A stretch of 64,000 nt of DNA from positions 186,001 to 250,000 of the forward strand of contig NZ_BMCN01000001.1 of assembly GCF_014635205.1 (NCBI RefSeq). The letters are read 5' to 3'. The DNA comes from Jeotgalicoccus aerolatus. GTDB lineage: Bacteria; Bacillota; Bacilli; Staphylococcales; Salinicoccaceae. The translations under genes and the position numbers were made by a program. Below are positions 57,382-64,000 of the stretch, one piece after another (within the stretch, counting starts at the first letter, position 1; each line of letters starts with the position of its first letter). The notes under the pieces were generated by a model. The model was not told the origin of the DNA. It made no database searches and saw nothing but the letters and a program-made list of their open reading frames with translations.

Positions 57382-57968
57382 CAAAAATAGTAATAGCAAG
57401 CGGCAACCAGGGGAAAATCAACGATTTTAAAGCCATTTTTAAAGATTTTGAAGTGACGGGCATTAAAGAATTACTGCCTGAATTCGATGTGGATGAAACG
57501 GGCACAACCTTTAGAGAAAATGCGATTTTAAAATCAGAAGCGGCAATGAAAGCTTTAAATTTACCAGTGATCAGTGACGACTCAGGTCTGTCAGTCGAAG
57601 CGCTTGAAGGCAGACCGGGCGTATATTCTGCCCGTTATTCAGGCGAAGGTGCGACGGATGAGAAAAATAATGCAAAATTACTGGAAGAATTAAAAGACGT
57701 CGACAACCGTGCAGCCTATTTTACTTGTGTGCTGGCTTTATCGATTCCGGGAGAAGAGACGCTGACTTACGAAGGCACTTTAGCCGGTGAAATTTTAAGA
57801 GAAGCCCATGGATCAGGCGGCTTCGGCTACGACCCGCTATTTAAAACATTAAAAGGAATTTACCTCGGTGAGATTACATCTGAAGAAAAAGGGGAAATCA
57901 GTCATAGAGGTAAGGCACTCGAAAATTTAATGAATGATACTGAAGTGCTGAATAAGCTGAAAAAATAG
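57378..57968 (+). CDS. rdgB: dITP/XTP pyrophosphatase RdgB (HAM1 family)
   Basis: 196 residues. Hydrolyses non-canonical purine nucleoside triphosphates (dITP, XTP) to keep them out of DNA and RNA. Motifs: IASGNQGKINDF, ISDDSGLSVEAL, and GSGGFGYDPLF followed by SHRGKAL. Overlaps murI by 4 bp; ysnB follows by 13 bp. Staphylococcal order. Confidence 0.96.
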   Translation: MTKIVIASGNQGKINDFKAIFKDFEVTGIKELLPEFDVDETGTTFRENAILKSEAAMKALNLPVISDDSGLSVEALEGRPGVYSARYSGEGATDEKNNAKLLEELKDVDNRAAYFTCVLALSIPGEETLTYEGTLAGEILREAHGSGGFGYDPLFKTLKGIYLGEITSEEKGEISHRGKALENLMNDTEVLNKLKK

Positions 57969-57981
57969 GGGGATTCAAAAG

Positions 57982-58467
57982 ATGAAAGTCTTAGTCATTA
58001 GTGATAACCACAACGAAAAAAATATTTTAACAGAAGTATACGAGACGGTTAAACCCGATGCGGCCATCCATCTTGGCGACAGCGAATTTCCGTATAACGA
58101 TGAAGAAATGACGAAATTCCTGCGCGTCAGAGGGAATACCGACCGCGATGAGGACTATCCAAAAGAAGGACTGCTGGAAGAAACAGGCATGTTTTATACG
58201 CACGGCCACTTATACGGCATTAAAGCCGACCGCATCACACTGACAGACAGAGCCGCTGAAACGGGTGCGAAATATGCGCTGTACGGCCATTCCCATGTGG
58301 CAAAAATCGAAAAAATTAACGGTATTTACGCGATAAATCCCGGCAGCATTACATCTTCAAGAAATGAATATCCTGAGAGTTATTTAGTCATCGATACAGA
58401 TAGTGAAATGGCAGCGTATTACAGCCGCAAACACAAACTGATGGATGAATTTAAGCTCGGCAGCTAA
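57982..58467 (+). CDS. ysnB: YsnB-type metallophosphoesterase
   Basis: 161 residues. Calcineurin-like phosphoesterase of the YfcE/MJ0936 type: ISDNHNE, HLGDSEF, VRGNTDRD, YTHGHLYG and YGHSH provide the two-metal ligands. Cytoplasmic phosphodiesterase; natural substrate unknown. Third gene of the murI-rdgB-ysnB set. Confidence 0.93.
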   Translation: MKVLVISDNHNEKNILTEVYETVKPDAAIHLGDSEFPYNDEEMTKFLRVRGNTDRDEDYPKEGLLEETGMFYTHGHLYGIKADRITLTDRAAETGAKYALYGHSHVAKIEKINGIYAINPGSITSSRNEYPESYLVIDTDSEMAAYYSRKHKLMDEFKLGS

Positions 58468-58488
58468 ATGCAAGGGGGAATCAAAGCG

Positions 58489-59028
58489 ATGAAAATTAGA
58501 GTCGGCGATGCAATTGAATTAAAACAGATTCAAGTCCACGAACAAAAAGATTTATTTAAAGTGGTGGACGACAACAGAAAGCAGCTGCGCGAATGGCTGC
58601 CCTGGGTAGACTTTATGAAAAAACCTGAGCAATACGTGCCCATCATTAAAGAGTGGACTGAAATGAACGATGCCCGTGAAGCGATGACGCTCGGCATATA
58701 CTATGAAGGAACACTCACAGGCACATGCGGCTTCAATACCATCGACGGCTTGAGCCGCCGGGGCCAGATCGGTTATTGGCTGGCTGAAGAAAATACAGGA
58801 AAAGGTATTATGACAGCAGCCGTTGCGGCATTAATCGACTACGGTTTTAAAGAAATGGGACTGCACCGGATTGAAATTATTGCAGGTGTAAATAATGAAA
58901 AAAGCAGAAAAATTCCGGAAAAGCTGGAATTTACGCAGGAAGCTGTCATGAAAGATTATGAGTTTTTATACGACCATTACCATGACTGCGCACTTTATCG
59001 TATGCTGAAAATGGACTGGTTAACGTAA
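58489..59028 (+). CDS. GNAT acetyltransferase, RimJ/RimL type
   Basis: 179 residues from ATG 58489 (MKIRVGDAIELKQ), preceded by AAGGGGG at 10 nt; an in-frame ATG at 58468 overlaps the previous stop but has no ribosome-binding site. GNAT fold: LREWLPWVDF, RRGQIGYWLAEENTGKGIMT (CoA loop) and GLHRIEIIAGVNNEKSRKIPEKLEF. Resembles ribosomal-protein-serine N-acetyltransferases; substrate not determined. Near the murI operon and probably its last gene. Confidence 0.92.
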   Translation: MKIRVGDAIELKQIQVHEQKDLFKVVDDNRKQLREWLPWVDFMKKPEQYVPIIKEWTEMNDAREAMTLGIYYEGTLTGTCGFNTIDGLSRRGQIGYWLAEENTGKGIMTAAVAALIDYGFKEMGLHRIEIIAGVNNEKSRKIPEKLEFTQEAVMKDYEFLYDHYHDCALYRMLKMDWLT

Positions 59029-59114
59029 AATTAACATTATATTAAAAAACCTGAAAAATGCATTGACTTTCACTGTCGGGTTTGGTTATAATAATACTTG
59101 TGTTAATTAAGCGT

Positions 59115-59188
<74 letters not shown>

Positions 59189-59202
59189 TCAATGTTTTAT
59201 AT

Positions 59203-59238
59203 AAACCCTTACACTGTATAGTGTGAGGGTTTATTTTT
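59203..59238 (+). terminator. Terminator after tRNA-Arg(TCT)
   Basis: AAACCCTTACACT-GTAT-AGTGTGAGGGTTT followed by ATTTTTG. Confidence 0.85.
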
Positions 59239-59407
59239 GTTTATGAAAAAATTGTAAATATTCATTAATAATGATAAAAACCGTGGACGGCGTGAAGACA
59301 GGTTTTCAGGAAATATTAAAAACTTTTATTAAATTTGTAAAATTCCAACAAATGTACCTTCAAGTTTTATATACTAAGTAAGAATACACTTTTTACGGAG
59401 ATCGAAA

Positions 59408-62400
59408 ATGAAATACAAAAATCGTTTAATTATCCCGACACTTGTTTCCACGAGTCTCCTTGCCTCAACAATTGTGGCGAACGCAGAAGAAGTAGATCAG
59501 GACGAGCAGTATTCTGGTCAGAAGACAGAAATCTATTCAGAGAATGAAGAAACATCAGAAACTGATTTAGACACGATTGAGTCAGAAGACGCAGCAGAAG
59601 AATCAAACGATAAAGAACCGAACGCCGAAAGTGAAGATGAAGAGACTGAAGAATCAGCTGATGAAGCTGACGATGCAGAAGCGGAAAAAGAAGAGAGTGC
59701 GGCAAATTCTGATGCCGTTGAAGAATCAGGAGCGGCAGATGAATCGGAAGAAACTGCTGAAGTAGAAACGTCAGAAACTGCTGAAACAGAAAATGTAAGT
59801 GAAGAACCTGTAGAGGAAGCAGAAGAAGCTCCAGCTGAGCCAGTTGAAGAAACGGTTGAGACAGAAACGACTAAAGTTCCAGCAGAAGAAGACATTGTTG
59901 AACCTGAAGCAGTTGCCGAAGAAGAGACTGTAGCTGTAGAAGCGCCTGCAGAAGAAGAGGCTGTTGAGGAAATTTCAGAAACAGATGCAGAAGACACTGC
60001 GGTTGAAGAAGCAGCGGTCACTGAAGAAACAGAAGCTGCAGAAGCAGTAAGTGAACCAGTCGAAGAAGTTGCTGAGACAGAACAAGTCGAAGAAACAACA
60101 GAAGAACTTCCTGTAGAAACTGATCAGGCTGAAGAAACTCACGTATCAGAAACTAATTCTGAAGCAGAAGTTGCTGCCGAAGAGACTGAAGAAGTAGACA
60201 CAGAAACTTCCGAATCCACTGAAGTGGCTGAAGAGACTACAGACACTGCAGACACAGAAACATCAGTAGAATTAACAGAGAAAGAAGTAACAGCAGAAGA
60301 TGCTGAAACTGAAGAAGACACTGAAATTCTGGAAGCAGAAGAATCAGATGCTAAATCAGATTCAAAAGAAGTTGACAACAACACAGTAGAAAACACTGAA
60401 GAGTCAGCTGAAGCTGAAGCGGATAGTGAAGCAGCAGAAAGCGAAACGCCAGAGTCAGAAGAAGCAGATACATATAAATATGATTCTGAGACTCTGCAGC
60501 AAGAACTTGGGAGTTTATCGGCAGAAGAGCAGTCGGCATTTTTAGAAGAGAATGCGGATGATATTGAAGTCGACGAGGAAATGCTGAGTCAATTAAGTGA
60601 AGAGCTTGCGGCAAACAATGCAGAGATCAATGCGGATGAAGTCTTTGCGGCAACAAGATCGGTCAGCACAATGTCGTTGTCTCAGGCGATTACAGATATC
60701 AACGATTATATCGCTGAAAATAATTTTGAAGTGGCGCCGATCCAGTATGACTATATGCCTGGCTTACCGAAATATGAGTACTACTCAAATCACGGCTGGA
60801 ATCCGGAAAATGGTGTGGTTGGTAAACCCGAAGGTGTCGTGCTGCACGATGTGGGTAACGACAACTCGACAATTCACGGTGAAATCAGCTACATGACAGA
60901 AAATCAGGACAATGCGTTCGTGCACGCTTTCGTCGATGCGAATAACATTATCCAGGTTGCAGACACTGACTATCTGGCATACGGCGCGGGCCCTGTCTCA
61001 AACCAGCTGCACATGCATGTGGAACTGGTGCGTCATGATAACGCCCACGACTTTGCTAAATCGATCAACAACTATGCAGATTACATTGCGAATCTTTTAT
61101 ACAAATATAAATTGCCAGTGGTGAGTGCTGAGGAAACAGGAGAGGGAACATTGTACTCTCACGTTGCAGTTTCAAATCACCTAGGTGGAACAAATTCGCC
61201 TGACCCGTATGAGTACTTTGCACGCTTTGATTATGCATACAACGATGTCATCAGCTTGATCGGACAGCGTTATGACGATATGTACAATAAACGCACGACG
61301 CCGCAAATTGCGATGCCGATTCAAGAAGGCACAACAAGTCTGCAAGGTGAGATTACGCGTCAGAACCGCGGTCTGTATGAAAGTGTAACTGATGTTAGAA
61401 CGAAAGGTGTCAGTGACCTTTTAGGCGAGACATTCTATGTTAAGAGAACGGCGACTTATAACTATGATGAATATTACCTGCTTGAAAATGAAGACGGGGT
61501 TGAACTGGGCTGGATGTATGCCGGTGATGTAATGGCATCGGAATATGTGCCGGAAGAACCGACTCAGCCAGAGGAACCGACTCAGCCAGAGGAACCAACT
61601 CAGCCGGAGGAACCAGAAACTCCTGAGGAGCCGACTGAACCTGAAGAACCTTCAGAACCAGAGGAACCGACTCAACCAGAAGAACCATCAGAACCAACTC
61701 AGCCGGAAACGCCGGATGAAGACGAGTCTGATGATCAAGAACCGGTTGAAGATGATACGCCTGCAGAAGATGATGATAATAATTCAAATGAATCAGATGA
61801 CCAGGATGATGAGAATTCAAATGTAGGATCAGACGATGATTCAAATGACGATCAAAATGAAGAAAAACCAGCGGATGATCAAAACAACTCAAATGATGAT
61901 TCCAACGATGACTCCGACGACACACCTGCAGAAGATGATCAAAACAACACTGACGATGATTCCAACGATGATTCAGACGACACAGCTGAAAATAACAAGC
62001 AGGATGATGACGTAAAACCTGAGTCTCCTGAAAAACCGTCTCAGTCGGATGACGATGCTAATGAATCGGATGACAGCAAGGATGATGCAGCTTCAGAGAA
62101 TAATACAAACGACGATCAATCCGATGATTCTCAACAAGAAAACGACGATCAATCTGATGATTCCAACGACGATTCCAGCAATCAAGAGTCAAACGCTTCT
62201 AATGAACAAGATGATGACTCAGATGACACACCTGCAGAGGTGAATGATGATGCAGACGAAGCGGATGACGATGTCACTTCTTCTATAGAAGATGCTGCGA
62301 CGGGTGTGCGCATTGTCAGCCAGAGTGATGAGCTTAACGGCAAGTCTATCGTTGTCACTGCTATGAATCCTTCCGGCAGCATTAATGCGGATCACGATTT

Positions 62401-62926
62401 ATATGACATTCACGTGCTGAATGCTGATGGTACGCTGTACAGCTTGAATAGCCCTGTCACTGTCTACTTACCGGCGAATGGTTTCGTATCGAATGTTTAC
62501 TACCTGGGTGATATCGGTGAAACGCTTGAAGCGGTGAATTTCACAACTGACGGCGGCTATGCGGTATTCCAAACGGGCGGCTTCAGCCAATACGCTGTAG
62601 TGTACGGCAAGTCTAATGAAGATAATACTTCCGTTGCACCTGTTGTTTCAAACGATAAAGATAGCGATGCCGATGACAGTGCTTCTAATCATGCAAATAA
62701 TCATTCAGCTGTATATACAGGGCAAGCTGAGGATTCTGATGATGAAGGACAAGCGGGTGCTGCTGATTCAAACGGTTCAGACCAGGGTGGATCTGGTGGA
62801 GCTAATGAAACAGAAATGCTGCCAAACACTGGTGTTCCAGAACAAAGTACAACACTATTTGCAAGCATCCTGGCAGCACTTGGCCTCGGTTTCCTGGTAA
62901 AGAGAAGAAAAACTACAGATAAATAA
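59408..62926 (+). CDS. LPXTG-anchored surface protein with Atl-type amidase domain
   Basis: 1172 residues. Signal peptide 1-26 (cut after ANA), without a YSIRK motif. Then a long acidic E/A/T/S/V-rich low-complexity region (about 27-415), an amidase_2 domain like that of staphylococcal Atl (about 438-620: PEGVVLHDVGNDNST, NAFVHAFVDANN), an SH3b/GW-like domain (about 640-715), PEEPTQ repeats (about 715-775), a D/N/S-rich stalk (about 775-955), a beta-rich domain (about 958-1075), and LPNTG (1138-1142) with hydrophobic segment and RRKTTDK tail for sortase. The Atl signature GTDHxDPHxY reads GTNSPDPYEY here (598-603 region), so one catalytic histidine is absent. Peptidoglycan binding or adhesion is likely; hydrolysis is uncertain. 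Confidence 0.9.
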   Translation: MKYKNRLIIPTLVSTSLLASTIVANAEEVDQDEQYSGQKTEIYSENEETSETDLDTIESEDAAEESNDKEPNAESEDEETEESADEADDAEAEKEESAANSDAVEESGAADESEETAEVETSETAETENVSEEPVEEAEEAPAEPVEETVETETTKVPAEEDIVEPEAVAEEETVAVEAPAEEEAVEEISETDAEDTAVEEAAVTEETEAAEAVSEPVEEVAETEQVEETTEELPVETDQAEETHVSETNSEAEVAAEETEEVDTETSESTEVAEETTDTADTETSVELTEKEVTAEDAETEEDTEILEAEESDAKSDSKEVDNNTVENTEESAEAEADSEAAESETPESEEADTYKYDSETLQQELGSLSAEEQSAFLEENADDIEVDEEMLSQLSEELAANNAEINADEVFAATRSVSTMSLSQAITDINDYIAENNFEVAPIQYDYMPGLPKYEYYSNHGWNPENGVVGKPEGVVLHDVGNDNSTIHGEISYMTENQDNAFVHAFVDANNIIQVADTDYLAYGAGPVSNQLHMHVELVRHDNAHDFAKSINNYADYIANLLYKYKLPVVSAEETGEGTLYSHVAVSNHLGGTNSPDPYEYFARFDYAYNDVISLIGQRYDDMYNKRTTPQIAMPIQEGTTSLQGEITRQNRGLYESVTDVRTKGVSDLLGETFYVKRTATYNYDEYYLLENEDGVELGWMYAGDVMASEYVPEEPTQPEEPTQPEEPTQPEEPETPEEPTEPEEPSEPEEPTQPEEPSEPTQPETPDEDESDDQEPVEDDTPAEDDDNNSNESDDQDDENSNVGSDDDSNDDQNEEKPADDQNNSNDDSNDDSDDTPAEDDQNNTDDDSNDDSDDTAENNKQDDDVKPESPEKPSQSDDDANESDDSKDDAASENNTNDDQSDDSQQENDDQSDDSNDDSSNQESNASNEQDDDSDDTPAEVNDDADEADDDVTSSIEDAATGVRIVSQSDELNGKSIVVTAMNPSGSINADHDLYDIHVLNADGTLYSLNSPVTVYLPANGFVSNVYYLGDIGETLEAVNFTTDGGYAVFQTGGFSQYAVVYGKSNEDNTSVAPVVSNDKDSDADDSASNHANNHSAVYTGQAEDSDDEGQAGAADSNGSDQGGSGGANETEMLPNTGVPEQSTTLFASILAALGLGFLVKRRKTTDK

Positions 62927-62940
62927 TTAAATGATATCTT

Positions 62941-62980
62941 AAGCCTCCGCCTCCATTTAGGTTGCGGGGGCTTCTTTTTA
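62941..62980 (+). terminator. Terminator after the LPXTG gene
   Basis: AAGCCTCCGC ... GCGGGGGCTT followed by CTTTTTA. Confidence 0.8.
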
Positions 62981-63040
62981 TCAATAAAGCATATTTTATT
63001 ATGAGAAGTTTTATGATAAATTTATTTAATATGATATTTT

Positions 63041-63114
63041 GTCCCGGTAGCTCAGCTGGATAGAGCGGTGCCCTCCTAAGGCATAGGCCGTGGGTTCGAC
63101 TCCCTCCCGGGACG
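63041..63114 (+). tRNA. tRNA-Arg (anticodon CCT)
   Basis: 74 nt cloverleaf: acceptor GTCCCGG/CCGGGAC, D-arm AGCTCAGCTGGATAGAGC identical to the previous tRNA, anticodon loop CTCCTAA with anticodon CCT, T-arm GGTTCGACTCC. Reads AGG. The downstream flank (GACGTTAATGATTTATAT) resembles that of tRNA-Arg(TCT). Confidence 0.95.
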
Positions 63115-63261
63115 TTAATGATTTATATTGATATAGGCCTTTTTAATAACCTACTTGAATAATGGCCATATTTCGTCTACAATTACTTCTCGAGAGACAA
63201 CCGAATACTCTTGGAGAATGTTGTTGATTCGTATCGGAAGTGTGTTTAAGGGTTAACTTTT

Positions 63262-63349
63262 TAACCCAATATCACATCAAAGATTACAGGCAGCAATTGC
63301 TAAATTAGAGCAGTTTCAGCCAGAGCCTGCTAACTTAATAAACATTTAA
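63262..63349 (+). other. Possible remnant of a coding sequence between tRNA-Arg and the NUDIX gene
   Basis: The 63115-63438 stretch has no complete gene. A short frame ending at about 63349 reads SHQRLQAAIAKLEQFQPEPA and has no start after an upstream stop. It looks like the C-terminal scrap of a protein, but I cannot name a family, and chance is possible. Confidence 0.25.
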
Positions 63350-63354
63350 AATAT

Positions 63355-63388
63355 AATGCTCTCTAAATAATTTTAGGGAGCATTTTTC
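63355..63388 (+). terminator. Hairpin terminator before the NUDIX gene
   Basis: AATGCTCTCTAAA-TAAT-TTTAGGGAGCATT followed by TTTCTT; consistent with ending a former or upstream transcript. Confidence 0.75.
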
Positions 63389-63438
63389 TTCAATCATTCA
63401 AAACAAAAACAATTTTTCAGCCTGCGAGGAGACTATAC

Positions 63439-64000
63439 ATGAGTAAATTTGATGAACAAATATTAGTAGTAAAACGCGACACATTATTTGATATGGAAGC
63501 AAATGCCTTTAACGGCTTTATTTCAAAAGATGATAATCGCTATAAGGAAATCGTCAAGACTTTCGGCAGCTTTGAAGTGAAGCGCCGCGGCGATATGGAA
63601 GAGGATCCGGCTTACAAGCAGCTGATCAGCTACTGCATCATTACCAACGACGATGAAACGCTCGTTTACAAACGTCTTGAAGGTGGCGGGGAGTCTCGTC
63701 TGCACGGTCTGTTATCGATCGGCGTCGGCGGCCATATGAACGACGTGGCAGAGGAAGATGATATCGAAGGCAAGCTGAGAATTAACGCAGCGCGTGAGCT
63801 CTCTGAAGAGGTCGGCTTAGCAGAAGATGATGTAAAAAATATAGAAATCCACGGCTTAATTAATGACGACGACAATGAAGTCGGCAAGGTTCATATCGGG
63901 CTCGTCTTAAAAATCGACGTGGATAAAAATAAAATTATTAATAACGAAGTGGACACGATTGCACTCGAGTGGGTTAAAAATGACGTTCTCGAAACGATGT
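63439..64000 (+). CDS. NUDIX-domain hydrolase-like protein (partial, cut by the right edge)
   Basis: At least 187 residues, starting MSKFDEQILVVKRD with AGGAGA 6-7 nt upstream. The Nudix box is visible: GVGGHMNDVAEED ... RINAARELSEEVGL (GX5EX7REUXEEXGU form, with an insertion before the helix). Larger than minimal Nudix proteins because of an N-terminal extension (about 1-60). Would hydrolyse a nucleoside-diphosphate-linked compound; the C-terminus and substrate are not visible. Confidence 0.85.
   Translation, partial: MSKFDEQILVVKRDTLFDMEANAFNGFISKDDNRYKEIVKTFGSFEVKRRGDMEEDPAYKQLISYCIITNDDETLVYKRLEGGGESRLHGLLSIGVGGHMNDVAEEDDIEGKLRINAARELSEEVGLAEDDVKNIEIHGLINDDDNEVGKVHIGLVLKIDVDKNKIINNEVDTIALEWVKNDVLETM

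Noticed and set aside
59533-60021. Ser-rich minus-strand open frames inside the LPXTG gene
   Set aside because: Antisense reading of Glu/Ala/Thr-rich codons; no start signals.

Overview
The window is the chromosome of a low-GC Gram-positive coccus of the family Staphylococcaceae. Proteins read like Staphylococcus orthologues (IF3 beginning IAKDQT, an 89-residue ZapA, pyruvate kinase with the extra C-terminal domain, an Atl-type amidase in an LPXTG surface protein). The gene order, however, is closer to the general Bacillales backbone than to S. aureus, so a deeper-branching genus such as Jeotgalicoccus, Nosocomiicoccus or Salinicoccus is the best guess. This is inference; no 16S gene is in view.

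Layout. 1-6.0 kb: luciferase-like oxidoreductase (cut by the left edge), universal stress protein, alanine dehydrogenase, an unrecognised protein, then the YtkL/YtoI/YtpI cluster. 6.0-16.6 kb: nrnA-dnaE, then malic enzyme-GntR regulator-accD-accA and pfkA-pyk, joining replication, fatty-acid initiation and lower glycolysis. 16.6-21.8 kb: a lipoprotein, citZ-icd with a CcpC-like box, and an AbgT transporter in the place where phoPR sits in relatives. 22-34.2 kb: polA-mutM-coaE, gapB, a small ABM-domain protein, nrdR-dnaB-dnaI, T-box-thrS, and infC-rpmI-rplT behind an L20-type leader. 34.3-38.2 kb: a less conserved stretch with a NERD-domain protein, an array of 42-bp hairpin repeats, a YhfC-like membrane protease and an alanine/Na+ symporter with a perfect cre site. 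38.2-43.8 kb: M42 peptidase, TrmH methylase, T-box-pheS-pheT. 43.9-44.8 kb: a large array of 51-bp repeats where rnhC is expected. 44.9-55.4 kb: zapA-cvpA-polX-mutS2, trxA, uvrC and sdhCAB. 55.5-56.0 kb: a second array of the same 51-bp family. 56.1-59.0 kb: marR-murI-rdgB-ysnB and a GNAT acetyltransferase. 59.1-64 kb: two tRNA-Arg genes flanking a 1172-residue LPXTG amidase-like surface protein, then a NUDIX-type gene cut by the right edge.

Most genes are co-directional (+ strand) housekeeping genes in short operons separated by clear rho-independent terminators. The material not explained by known gene families is the three tandem arrays of quasi-palindromic units (42, 51 and 51 bp, all multiples of three) after rplT/NERD, pheT and sdhB. 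These are the best candidates for something undescribed. Other points of interest are an apparent AUA start codon for infC, a variant zinc finger in MutM, and loss of a catalytic histidine in the surface amidase. No CRISPR array, prophage or intact insertion sequence was seen.
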